Below, piece after piece: positions 10,415 to 20,942 of a stretch of DNA of 64,000 nucleotides. Source of the DNA: Undaria pinnatifida (lineage: Eukaryota; Sar; Phaeophyceae; Laminariales; Alariaceae). The stretch spans positions 10,974,381-11,038,380 of the forward strand of contig JABAKD010000011.1 in NCBI GenBank assembly GCA_012845835.1, given 5' to 3'. Each line of letters starts with the position of its first letter. Within the stretch, counting starts at the first letter, position 1. The notes under the pieces were generated by a model. It was not told the origin of the DNA. It searched no databases and saw only the letters and a program-made list of their open reading frames with translations. Position numbers and translations under genes: made by a program.

Positions 10415-11389
10415 GGATGTACATTACCAGGTATTTGTCTTTTTGGCGGAGCACCGCGGCAGTGTCCACGGACCTCCACGGCATTCCACGGCCATGTCCA
10501 CGGCGTTCCATGGACAACCGCGGACACTCCACGGGCAACCGCAGACCTTCCACGGGTTTCCACGGACATTCCACGGGCTTCCACGGAATGCCGCGGCAAG
10601 TAGCGCAACACCGTGGAGGCCCGTGGCACTAGCCATGGCAATTTCCACGACAATCTCCACGGCATTCTCCACGGCAATCTCAACGGCAGCACCCACGGCA
10701 TACCACGGCAAGCCGCGGTCACCGACGGAAAACGTCCACGGAAGCACCCACGGCAACGCCCACGGACAAACCCGCGGACACACCTACGGAAACACCCACG
10801 GACTTGTCTGCGGAAACTTTCGCGGACTTCCATGGACTGGTCCATGGAAACACCCACGCCAAGACCCACGGCAGACTCACGGCCACGGGCCCGGACGGCC
10901 GTGGTCATGATTGGTACGACGGAGTTTGCCACGGACAGAACCGCAGCGCATGCTGTGGCAATAGCCGCGGACTCCCACGTACTCCCGTGGAAGTCGCCGC
11001 GTATCGGAGGATCGCCGTGACAATGGACGCGGATGGCCGTGAAAATTGCTTCGATTGAACGTCCGCGGAAATTACCGTGGCAATTGCCGCGGGCTTCCGT
11101 GGTGATTGCCGCGTTGCCGTGGCAATGGCCGCGGATGGCTGTAGAAATTGCCACGGCAGTTTCCGCGGATTTCCGTGGGTTGCCGTGGTTGGTACGACGG
11201 AGTTTGCCACGGAAAGAACTACGTGCCGTGGCCACAACCGTGGCATTTGCCGCGGAAGTGCCATGACCCGTGGCACTTGCCGCGAAAACCCACGGAGTTC
11301 CACGGTAGTCCCACACCCACGGGAGTCCACGGAAGTTCCGCGGTCAATGCCACGGACCTCCGCCAAAAAGTCAAATAATGTGCATCCTT
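10415..11389. mobile_element. Foldback element made of CCACGG/CCGTGG hexamer arrays
   Basis: The ends are inverted repeats. The left is GGATGTACATTA, an extra CCAGGTA, then TTTGTCTTTTTGGCGGAG. The right, reverse-complemented, is GGATGCACATTA then TTTGACTTTTTGGCGGAG. Between them, dozens of hexamers of the form CCACGG, CCGCGG or CCATGG are separated mostly by 4-6 bases, giving a 10-12 bp period. The left half carries mainly CCACGG and the right half mainly its complement CCGTGG, so the whole element can fold on itself. A segment GGTACGACGGAGTTTGCCAC occurs twice (10,912 and 11,190). Reading frames across it (HGNAHGQ-like) are artefacts of the 12-bp period. No transposase is present and no target duplication was found. 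Confidence 0.7.
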
Positions 11390-11434
11390 GACTTTATGCT
11401 ACACACTACGACTGCCTGGCTATGTAATAATGTT

Positions 11435-12166
11435 TCAATTATCACTCGGCGGCGTGGTTGCGCTTATCTTGTGATGAGGGCCGAACCTCGGCGGGCATGA
11501 TGAAAACCAATCAGTAAAACTGAAGATCATTCTTCGCGTATGCGCGTTGCAGACTAGGAGTGCTGCGTGCTGTAACATTATTATCCGAGATGTACGGCGG
11601 TAGTAGTTAGCACAGTGGTAGTTAGTATCATTGTCAAATACGCCGACAAAACCGCCTTTGTTTGGATTCGATTTTTGAGGGGACATTCTTCGTGCTACGC
11701 TGCTGCTGTCCATTTTCGCGTTTTCACAGGGTGCTGAATATAATCTGATCGAGTGTTTCTCTCCGGGTGGTAAATTGTGATACATCAATCAGCCGTCGAC
11801 GCAATGTGTTTTTTTGTTCGGATCGCCTACAATAATAAAAACATCGATCGTCACATCTTCGTTGTCGGGCAGGGTTGCTTGGAAAGGGAAAAATTGCTGC
11901 GCTGAAAGCGAATCAACAAACAAACGCCGTCTTCTTTCGACGTAGACGTACTGCGCAACGTATTCGCCGTCCGGCTTGCGGTTTGCATGCTCACGGTATT
12001 CGCACGTACAGGCTCGCGGGTCCCGGTTGTGGTCGCCCACACGACCCAACTGCGGGATTTGCTTTGTGGAATCCGCTGTTTGTGTTCGAGATTGTTTGGA
12101 ACGTTCTTTTACTTTGGCTCGAAAAACGTTGAAAAAGTAAAAGTTGTTGTCTTCCTGGCTCTCAAC
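11435..12166 (-). pseudogene. Unrecognised coding-like segment with one internal stop
   Basis: On the minus strand an acceptor-like TAG at 12,167-12,169 is followed by an open frame of about 125 codons. It starts VESQEDNNFYFFNVFRAK, passes LGRVGDHNRDPRACTCEY, YVAQYVYVERRRRLFVD and FPFQATLPDNEDVTIDVF, and ends at a TGA at 11,789. The same frame then continues 117 codons (MYHNLPPGEKHSIRLYS ...) to 11,435. The first part has balanced composition and no low-complexity character, so it was probably once coding. I do not recognise the family. It may be an exon of a decayed gene or part of a transposon protein. Confidence 0.35.
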
Positions 12167-12169
12167 CTA

Positions 12170-12673
12170 CATAGCACCAGTCCAGAAAATCCCCATCATC
12201 AGCCCGCCCCAGGCGTGTTTGTTCCTATCACCTTGCCCTGTCAACGGGGTCCATACTTACCACGCGGCACGGGGTTTCGTGCGATGGCCCCGCCAACTCC
12301 GCACTTTTAGTTACTAGCGGGATAGATTCAACTCGCACTAAGCCAAATGACGTACGCTGTAGTCCTAGTCTATGCCAGTTGCAGCTGGAATGAGTAGACG
12401 GAAGTTATCTACATAGACTTTATATGACACATGCGCAGCAGCATCAAGCATCATGTAGCAGCAGTAGGGATGAAGCGTCACTGGGACCCGCGTGCAGAGC
12501 AAACCCTTTGCACTCTTTTCAAACAATCAAACAATGCAACCCCCTATAGGGCATTACCCAAAAAGCTAGCTTATCTTTTGGCTTATTAGTCTATGTTGGC
12601 TTTTTGAGCTTATGGAAAAGCTTATGTCCGAGTGAGCATAGCCAACATGCCAAATAGCTCATGTGTGAGCATA
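12170..12673. other. No gene recognised
   Basis: Non-coding by eye; stop-rich in all frames, moderate AT content. The last eight bases (12,674-12,681) form the left target duplication of the adjacent element. Confidence 0.4.
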
Positions 12674-12681
12674 ATAATAAC

Positions 12682-14582
12682 CAGGGCTTTTCACGGGTCG
12701 GGTCAGCTGACCCGACCCGACCCGCGAGATTTTCGAGACGCCTTGACCCGACCCGACCCGACCCGCGAGATTTTCGAGACATCTTGACCCGACCTGACCC
12801 GACCCGCGAGATTTTCGAGACGTCTAGACCCGACCCGACCCGCGAGATTTTCGACACGTCTTGACCCGACCCGACCCGCGAAATATTAAAATCGGCCTGA
12901 CCCGACCCGACCCGCGACAATCCCGGTGACCCGCGAGATTCGGGTCGTCTGGCGGGTCACGTTAACTTGACCCGTGACATTTCTCACGGGTCAAAGTCAA
13001 AAAGTCACGGGTCAAAGCATGTATACCTCGGTCGGTTGGTTGGTCCTTGGTCCCTCGTGCTTTTCCCGGTATGTCGTGTTCTCTGCGTTTTTTACCGGCA
13101 TTGTTCGCAGCTGATGATCATGCCATGTGGTGTGCGCGCGAGAAATAGGAAAGAAACCGCAACCCACATGCATGGACATGCCCGTACCGCTAGACCACCG
13201 GGTCGACCCGACGAGCGACCCGACGAGCGAGCTAGTTATAAGTCATAAGTGCAATCTCCGGTCCCCGGCAAGCAGCCTAGCTGAGCCGCCTCCGGCAGCA
13301 ATTCCACAACTGGGGCGGCTGGCGGTGGATCTGTCAGCAGGGGCTGCGATCCGCGAGGATGCGTTGTCTGCGGCTGGTGCTTGCTGCTGCCAGGGTGCTG
13401 CTGCTGCTGTGCTGCCGCTTCGACAACGGCTGCTCTTCTTGCTTTTTTACGTTTGGTCACATTTCGATACTGGTATGATGATAGTTATCGAGCTAACGAA
13501 GACCACTGATAGGGACAGCTTACGCTATACCTACAATGGGATCCGAAGGGTGCGCCAGCTAGCGTTGGGCTGCGAAAGCAACTGAGTTAAATCGGCACAC
13601 GACGCGTATGAAAATACGTGGAAGTGTGGTGAGCTAAAACTTTATTTTTCCCCATCCGCCAGAGGATAAAAAAAAAAAATCTCGAGCTAGCTACTATTGA
13701 AAATACTACTGCTGTATCTATCTCCTATCTGGGCAGTCTCCAGCGCCGGCACGCAGCCTAGCTGAGCCGCCTCCAGCAGCAAGCCCACACCTGGGGCGGT
13801 GGGTCTGTCAGCAGGGGCTGCGGTCCGCGAGAACCCGGGGTCTGCTGCTGGTGCTTGCTGTTGCCGGTGCTGCTGCTGCTGCTTCGACGACGACTGCCCT
13901 GCCTTGCCTTTTTACGTTTGGTCACATTTCGTACTGGTATGACCGTAATATTACTACTGTTGTTACGGCTTCAGTAGGTACGGGATTCCCGTCACACTGC
14001 TGTATGCCTTGGTACGAGTAGCTAGGGGTACTGCCTGGTGATTGTTCTGCACGCTGTGATGACAAATGATGGGAGCATCGGCACGAGGGAGGCAATTTTC
14101 TATTTTATTGGCGGACCCGCGGGTCGGACCCGCGGGGCGCCTGCACGGCATCAATGTGGCTCTCAGCTGTAAGTTTGAAAAAAAAGGCGGACCCGCTGGC
14201 CAGATCCGCGGGTTTGACCCGCGGGTCAGCCCAAAACAACTCACGGGTCATTATGGCTTGACCCGCGAAGTGACCCGTATCTCGCGGGTCATGACCCGAC
14301 CCGACCCGCGAGATTTTGAAAACCTCTTGACCCGACCCGACCCGACCCGACCCGCGAGATTTTGAAACCTCTTGACCCGACCCGACCCGACCCGCGAGAT
14401 TTTGAAGCCTCTTGACCCGATCCGACCCGACCCGCGAGACTTTGAAAACCTCTTGACCCGACCCGACCCGACCCGACCCGTGAGATTTTGAAACGTAATG
14501 ACCCGACCCGACCCGACCCGCGAGGTTTGGAAACCCCCTTGACCCGACCCGTGGGTCGGGTCATGACCCGTGAAAAGCCCTG
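12682..14582. mobile_element. Non-autonomous hAT-like element, copy 1
   Basis: Terminal inverted repeats start CAGGGCTTTTCACGGGTC at the left and end GACCCGTGAAAAGCCCTG at the right. The element is flanked by a perfect 8-bp duplication ATAATAAC (12,674-12,681 and 14,583-14,590). CAGGG-type ends plus an 8-bp duplication are diagnostic of the hAT superfamily. No transposase is encoded. Subterminal regions (12,705-12,960 and 14,230-14,570) are arrays of GACCC pentamers broken every 50 bp or so by CGCGAGATTTTGAAACCTCT. The interior has a duplicated module ending in TTTTTACGTTTGGTCACATT with a CTG-rich stretch (about 13,265-13,480 and 13,748-13,940). Frames rich in RVGSG or DPTRP are pentamer artefacts. 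Confidence 0.88.
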
Positions 14583-15040
14583 ATAATAACAAGGGAAATC
14601 GAGAATAAGGTGGTTATTACTGGTATGCTCGCCCCCATTTCGGGTGTATATGTGCGTCTGGTTGTCTGGCAGCACGATGGAGACGCCAAATGGGTGGTGT
14701 TAAGATACGGCCCCGAAAGGCCTGTAGTTAAGTACCACGTTACGCGCGAACAGGGTACCCTGGTCGCCCCCCGGCTCTGGGCTGAGGAGGGCGTCAGCAG
14801 GGCGAAACTGAACAATAACGAAAAGGCGACAGCCCTGCGCCTCAGATAGCGGCGTTTTACCCGAACCCTGACCCGGCACTGAGCAGGGGGTTCGGCAGGA
14901 CAGAAAGAAAAATTATTGGAAGAACCGCCCCAAAACCCGACGAAGACTCTCAGGACACTACGAACAACCCAAAGACAAAGACGCAAAACTCATAACTCAA
15001 AAAAAAAAAGAACTATCGAGGAGCGGTGGTGGCTTGGAAG

Positions 15041-15192
15041 TCAACTGGCCACGGCCGCGCCTCGAGATTCGTCTACGTTACGTTGGGTTCCCCGAGGAAA
15101 CGCACTGGCGATGTGAACTTGCAAGCACCAAGAACCTCGTACGGCTCCCGTTGAAGTCGTGTAGCGCGCCGGGGGAAGAAGAAGTTTAATCG
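15041..15192 (-). pseudogene. Retrotransposon polyprotein C-terminus, inverted fragment
   Basis: The minus strand encodes the final 50 residues of the polyprotein found in the right arm (IKLLLPPARYTTSTG, then VRGSWCLQVHIASAF, then RNVDESRGAAVAS and stop). The two copies are identical at the protein level in this stretch. Upstream of 15,192 the homology ends abruptly. Confidence 0.7.
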
Positions 15193-16066
15193 GTGCCTGC
15201 TCCGCCGCCGAGACCCCGGACGACTCGCCGCTCGGGAGCAACCTCCTTTATGTGGATCTCCCTTCCGACCTGCCTGGTTCGGACGCTCGTCGGCGTGTGG
15301 CCATCGAGCGCTGCAAACCCTGTGCCAACCCCCACGACAGCGGGGACATGCCCAAATACCTACCGGCGGGGCTGACACAGTATGTGCTCAACAAATTTTC
15401 CAAGAAGTCCTCGCCGTACCACGTCACTCAAGACGACGTTTCGACTCCCTTCCAACGGCTGGAGGTGGAGCAGATCACTGGTCATCAGTCGGTACGGGGG
15501 CGAGGTGGCGTCATCGCGGTGCTATACGAGACGCATTGGGCGGGACTCTCCGAACCCTCCTGGGAGCGGGAAATGGACCTTCACCTCTCCCGCTCCCACA
15601 TCTTGCGTTATTGGGCCGGAACCCCGGACCAGCACCGCCAAACCAACCGCCTCTACCGCCGAATGCGGATCGGGCCGAATGCGGATCGGGGCGGCACAGC
15701 GTGAGCTCTCCCGCAACAACGGGGAACGTTTCCTAGCGCCGGGCTACGCCTGTTCCCCGCGCCGATTGGCTCCGTCGCTACCACGACACAGTACTCCCTA
15801 AGGGAGCCCACTTTTGTTACAAGGGAGACGATGGATTATGGTGGCATGGAAAAATCAGCGCGAGCACTACCGAGGACAAGAAATACCTGGTCCGCTTTCT
15901 GGACGACCCGGGACCGATTAAACTTCTTCTTCCCCCGGCGCGCTACACGACTTCAACGGGAGCCGTACGAGGTTCTTGGTGCTTGCAAGTTCACATCGCC
16001 AGTGCGTTTCCTCGGGGAACCCAACGTAACGTAGACGAATCTCGAGGCGCGGCCGTGGCCAGTTGA
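15192..16066 (+). pseudogene. Ty3/Gypsy-type chromointegrase C-terminal region, frame-shifted
   Basis: The frame from about 15,192 reads LGSNLLYVDLPSDLPGSD, KFSKKSSPYHVTQDDVST, then a chromodomain-like block (LEVEQITGHQSVRGRGG, VIAVLYETHWAGLSEPSW, EREMDLHLSRSHILRYW). After a duplicated GAATGCGGATCGG the frame shifts. It continues AAQRELSRNNGERFLAPGYA, shifts again, then reads RADWLRRYHDTVLPKGAHF, GDDGLWWHGKISASTTED, YLVRFLDDPGPIKLLLPP and ends ESRGAAVAS stop at 16,066. A chromodomain-like module with W-E-R-E after the integrase core is typical of Ty3/Gypsy chromoviral integrases. The catalytic core is not in the window. At least two frameshifts make it non-functional. Confidence 0.7.
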
Positions 16067-16376
16067 CTTCCAAGCCACCACCGCTCCTCGATAGTTTTTT
16101 TTTTTTTTTGAGTCATGAGTTTTGCGTCTTTGTCTTTGGGTTGTTCGTAGTGTCCTGAGAGTCTTCGTCGGGTTTTGGGGCGGTTCTTCCTATATTTTTT
16201 CTTTCTGTCCTGCCGAACCCCCTGCTCAGTGCCGGGTCAAGGTTCGGGTAAAATGCCGCTATCTGAGGCGAAGGGCTGTCGCCTTTTCGCCATTGTTCAG
16301 TTTCGCCCTGCCGACGCCCTCCTCAGCCCAGAGCCGGGGGCGACCAGGGTACCCTGTTCGCGCGTAACGTGGTACA

Positions 16377-17285
16377 GGGCTATGTACGGGTCCGTGTCAT
16401 ATTTTATGTTTTGTGTGTTGTATTTGTTCTACTTTGTTTTTTGCGTCTAAACACTTCCTCCCCTAGCGGGGCTGTAGGTGTTGCCACCTTCCATCCCGGG
16501 TATTTGTCGTTTCCTCGTCTAACCCCCCGCCTTGCCGATGGCCCGCGGGAGTTTTTTCGCATGACTTCTCCCTTGTGTTAGCGCCTGTGTTCCCCTCCAT
16601 GTCGACGAGGGCTCGCCTCGCCATAGTACCTTCTCTGTGGTTGGTTTGCCGTAGAGCCTTTCCTGTCCCCCCCGCCACACCGGCGGCATGCGGCAGGTTT
16701 TTGATGGGTGACTATTGCCTTGTTGTAGGGTCTGCGTTTCTTTCTACTGCTTTTCTTCGCGTGTTTCTGGCTCCATAGATAGCCAAACGTTTAGAGGTGT
16801 GGGAGTGGGTTTTGAGGAGCCGCATCTTCGACTCATGGTCTAGTTCGTAGAACCGGAGTTTCTCCGAATCTCCCATATTTCTGCATATGCGACTCATCAG
16901 GGTGGGCTAGTGTTAAGATACGGCCTCGAAAGGCCTGTAAGTATCCGAATTTGAGATTATTTGGATGGGTTTCGTATGATAAGGTTGGCGTTTTATATTC
17001 GGGAATGTTAGGAAGTAGATCGGAGGCACGTGCCTCCGATTTCAGAAGCTATCCCGGGCTCTGGTGGAAACGAATAAAGCTACATCTCTACGAAGGAAAG
17101 GAAGTGAGTACTCTCCGAGGACCTGCTCAATTGGCAGACCTGCAGGGGGCACTCTGTGTCCCCCACCTTTAATTTAACAGTGACCGCACGGTAATATTAC
17201 ATTTCACGAGGCTTAATTATAGCCTATAATATATTGTCGGCTCTGCTTATTTATCGCGATGTTGGACGGTCCTACACGTTATTAT
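16377..17285. other. Retroelement flank, no gene; perfect 22-bp palindrome
   Basis: Stop-rich sequence downstream of the right retroelement arm. A block beginning GTGTTAAGATACGGCC and continuing with CGAAAGGCCTGTA occurs at about 16,912 in the same orientation as at 14,697, marking a shared LTR-like edge. A perfect 22-bp palindrome centred on GGCACGTGCC lies at 17,019-17,040. No coding content is recognised. Confidence 0.4.
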
Positions 17286-17828
17286 AAAAAATGAAAATAC
17301 ACTCCAGCTGTGAGATCGAAGATTTCGTCGAAACTCATCTTTGCAAGCTGTGTGTGATACTCCAATCGCGCGTATTACGAGTTGTGTGTCCTCATTAAGG
17401 ATATAGGTCGGCGACTCCCCTTACAACTACAGTGTAGCTATCAGGGTCAACAGGGTGATGTTAGTCAGTCTGTGCGCGGAAACAATAAAACCCGTTTCTG
17501 AGGGGGACAAAATCTGACAGCTGTGGAGGGAAATGTATCCGTTTATCAAGAGAATCCTGTAAATCGAATAACCGGTGAGGGGGGGGGCGGAGTTTTGAAG
17601 GATGTGGGGGCCTGGTTTAAATCAAAAGCGAGCGGGGTTGGAGGGGGGGGGGGCGAACGGGCGGGCAATTTGTGCGTGTAAGCTATAAACCCTTTCAAGG
17701 GGATAAATCTGACGGTTTTGGGAAAAAAAAGCACATTATATAAGAACACATAAACACGCGAAGGATGAGTACCACATTTTAGCTTTTAACGCTGACGCCG
17801 GGTATGATCTGTGGCAATTCTGGCATGA

Positions 17829-18023
17829 CAATGGGCTTATAAGATGCCGCGTTGGTATTATTATGTTGCAAAGGACATCGCGTTGATTCAGCCATCCTCC
17901 GCGTTCATGGAACGGGTATTTTCTATTCTGCGCGCTTGTATGGACGAGAGGCAGGAGTCTAGCTTCAGTGGCCGCATTGCAGCATCCGCTCTTCTCAAGT
18001 ACCACAGGGGGCGGGGAAAGTAG
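17829..18023 (+). pseudogene. hAT transposase C-terminal dimerisation domain fragment
   Basis: In frame with the TAG at 18,021-18,023 the sequence reads WYYYVAKDIALIQPSSAFME, then RVFSILRACMDERQES, SFSGRIAASALLKYHRGRGK. The PSSAFMERVFS core followed by an R-x8-L-like stretch and a terminal basic tail matches the hAT dimerisation domain (PaSSa.sERvFS...L). A stop lies just upstream (17,826), so only about 64 codons survive. The rest of the transposase (DDE core, BED finger) is absent. It may derive from the element that mobilised the hAT-like copies at 12.7 and 36.1 kb, but their ends are not found beside it. Confidence 0.75.
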
Positions 18024-18144
18024 CATTGCGTCGTGCGGGGTGCGGGGGTGCTGGGTATAGTCCGCTCTGTTTGGCTAGCTCGCTAGCTCTGTTTTTGCTG
18101 TCGAGTTTCGAGTACATAGTATTACATGTATATAGCTCTAGACT

Positions 18145-18560
18145 AGGAAGTTTAAGCAAGTTTTCCAATTGACATGGTGGTGCGGTGGTATGGAAAAGGC
18201 TGCAAGGCACTGTGCGCGCTGTGCCGTATACGAGAGTGTATAGCGCCTTCCAGATCCGATAGGAATAATGGCTGCGATGTGTTTAGAATTTTTTTTTTTC
18301 TTAACACTGTAAAAGTATCCCCACTACGAATTTTCTGGGAAAGTTCTTCAAGCAAGTTTTCCAATTGACATGGTGGTCCGGTGGTATGGAAAAGGCGAGG
18401 CACTGCTGTACGCGCTGTGCTGTATACGAAAAGGTATTACGCCGGGTAACGCCTTCCAGGTCCGATAGGAATAATGCCAGCGATGTGTTTGGAAACCTCT
18501 TTTTCCTGACACTACAAGTAAGTATGCCCGCTACGAATTTTCTGGGAAAGTTCTTGACGG
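18145..18560. repeat. Direct tandem repeat, two copies of about 200 bp
   Basis: The unit with CAAGTTTTCCAATTGACATG, then TCCGATAGGAATAATG and CTACGAATTTTCTGGGAAAG, occurs from about 18,150 and again from about 18,352 with moderate divergence. It follows the hAT C-terminal relic directly and may be that element's 3' subterminal region. Confidence 0.8.
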
Positions 18561-20190
18561 AAACCGGCAACATTCTTGCATAACACAGCATCTGCAGAAG
18601 AAATCAATGCGCCTTTTTCGTAGATCGGGATGTGTAAAAAAAAATAAAAAAATCAAACTGGGGACAGACGGCGTTCATTTTGTGCGGGCAACCCTCGAGA
18701 TGCACTTTTTATGGAAGTAGAACTACCGTGGGCGCACACAAGTGCGCGCCCCCTCACAGAACTTCACCCGTGCTGCTGTCCGTCAACCTTTCACACGTGG
18801 TTGTCATCTGTCGCTAGGACGCGGGAATGTGCGTGCCTGCGCATGACTGCTGTATGTAACCGTTACGCCAAACGCGAGACACATAGACTACATTGTCATG
18901 ATGATGAGTAAAACAATGGCGGGCGTGTGGCGACACACTCAACCAAGGACGAGAGCACGGATGTATGGCGACAAACGCGAAGAAGACACCGCAGTAGTAG
19001 TAGTAGCCCACCACAGCACAGCCGAGACAGGGGGCCCTCCCGGCCTGGCTGTGGTGACACAGCCGCATCTACCTCGTGTCCGACCGGCCGTGCCCGACAC
19101 GGCTGGGTGGTGATGGATGTAGAGCGTTAGTACCGTCATCGAAATCACAGCTAGCTGAGATATTTAAAAAGCTCTTCACAATAAAATAGAGGCGTGAAAA
19201 AGTTGATATAGCTAAACAATTGAGCTAAACTATACGGCGTGCTTCGAAGCAGACGACAAAAACGCCCCAAATTTAATTACTTACGGGTAAAGTACTATAC
19301 AATATTTCTGCATCATTTCGTATTACTTCGAAGTATTACTCTCCGACAATACAAGTACTTCGAGGTATTCATATAGCGTAGAGCCGTTCCAGACTTTCAC
19401 CTTTTTCCATCACCGAGGAGCAGAATATATATAGAGAGCTGCGTAGGACACACTTACACCGAACTTAAAAACATTACGCACGCAATACACCATCAGCGCC
19501 GCCGGGCCTACCGAAAAGGCCGAGCATGAGGTTAATAATCATGCGGAAGAAGAAATTGGGGTCGGAAGCGCTATACCATCATCTATCTGGTTTTGTACCA
19601 TCATCTATCTGGTTTTGTTCTCTAACTGCCATCTCCATTAGTGAACGCATATATTTTCCCTATAGCAAAATCCCTCAAAATCGTTAAGAACTCCCTTTGG
19701 CGTCGGTGAGGAGGTAGACTAAAAACGTTGCGCTGCTACTCGATGCAGCTGCCAGCAAGTGACCTACTGCTTCCACTGCCATCTTTCTTTGGTAGTTGGC
19801 TAGAAGCTGGTGATTATAGTCGTTCGTTGTGTATCTCTTGGCGTAAGCCCACTCTTGTTCTTGCTTTTTGAAAATCTACGTATAGAGCAACTTGAGTGCT
19901 TCAGAGCGCAATCGTACATCAACAGCATGGAGGAGAACGCTTGGGTAGCCGACTACTTCTCTGTGGTCGGTGCTAGGTGAGCAGGCAGCAGTGAGCAGTA
20001 AATTAGTGAGCAGTAAAGTATTGAGCAGCATACGTTGTCGACACGTCTTATCAGTTTCGGTCGAAGGTACCGGTACTCTTTCGTAAGGACAATGTACACT
20101 GAGCAACGAATGTGAACATACTCGAACTAACATACTGGTACGAGTATTGAACACGCAGCCCGCCTTCGTCCCCCAACAACATGCAAATTA
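18561..20190. other. No gene recognised
   Basis: Short frames only. Minor repeats include a doubled CCATCATCTATCTGGTTTTG at about 19,576-19,618 and triplicated GAGCAGTA-like units near 19,990. The part from 19,150 is AT-rich. Confidence 0.4.
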
Positions 20191-20192
20191 TA

Positions 20193-20870
20193 GTCTTTGT
20201 CCAACCCGAGGTAAGGTCTGCGTGCCGCGCACTAAATGTCACTGCTCGGGCCTAGCTTTGCAGCTTTGTCATACTGCTGTACCTGGTACGAATATGCCAT
20301 CATCGTTTGGTTTGAGGCTTCGGGTGATGTTCACGACTCGTCTTCACGAATGGAATGTGCATACCGTATACCCATCACTTCACTTTTAATAGGCCGTTCA
20401 TACTTGTCTTTCTTTTTTTCCTTTATTAATTCTTTGTCCAACCCGTGGTCAGGTCTGCGTGCCGCGCACCACATGTCACTGCTCGGGCCTAGCTTTGCAG
20501 CTTTGCCATACTGCTGTACCTGGTACGAACATACCATCATCGTTTGGTTTGAGGCTTCGGGTGATGTTCACGACTCGTCTTCACGAATGGAATGTGCATA
20601 CCGTATACCTATCACTTCACTTTTAATAGGCCGTTCATACTTGTCTTTTTTTTTTCTTTATTAATTCTTTGTCCAACCCGTGGTCAGGTCTGCGTGCCGC
20701 GCACATGTCACTGCTCGGGCCTAGCTTTGCAGCTTTGCCATACTGCTGTACCTGGTACGAACATACCATCATCGTTTGGTTTGAGGCCTCGGGTGATGTT
20801 CACGACTCGTCTTCACGAATGGAATGTGCATACCATATACCTATCACTTCACTAGGCCGTTCATACTTGT
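20193..20870. repeat. Tandem repeat, three copies of about 236 bp
   Basis: Units begin TCTTTGTCCAACCCG at about 20,193, 20,431 and 20,666 and contain CACTGCTCGGGCCTAGCTTT, CTGCTGTACCTGGTACGA and GGAATGTGCATACC. All three carry TACCTGGTA at the same position (20,280, 20,517, 20,749). The frame MSLLGPSFAALPYCCTWYEH repeats only because the DNA does. Confidence 0.92.
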
Positions 20871-20942
20871 CTTTCTTTCTTTCTTTTTTCTTCATCTTCT
20901 TTTCTTTTTTCCTTTTCCTTATCTTCTTTTTTTTGCTTTGTT

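Larger units (their letters stand above)
14733..16376. repeat. Inverted repeat, arms of about 460 bp: two retrotransposon 3' ends
   Basis: Left arm 14,733-15,192 and right arm 15,914-16,376 are reverse complements with few differences. Both contain the end of a retrotransposon polyprotein plus downstream untranslated/LTR-like sequence, including a poly-A/poly-T tract (about 15,000 and 16,097). The 720-bp spacer is upstream pol sequence belonging to the right copy. The two elements thus sit in opposite orientation, with the left copy cut off inside its last 50 codons. High arm identity implies a recent duplication-inversion or two related insertions. Confidence 0.8.

Noticed and set aside
10443-11366. 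Several open frames on both strands with HGN/PRK-type tetrapeptide periodicity
   Set aside because: They follow directly from the 12-bp spacing of CCACGG hexamers; opposite-strand frames are equally open.
12591-12920. Long frames rich in RVGSG or DPTRP (also at 14,251-14,675, 36,171-36,455 and 37,679-38,872)
   Set aside because: They translate GACCC pentamer arrays, which lack stops in every frame. They are features of the hAT-like elements, not proteins.
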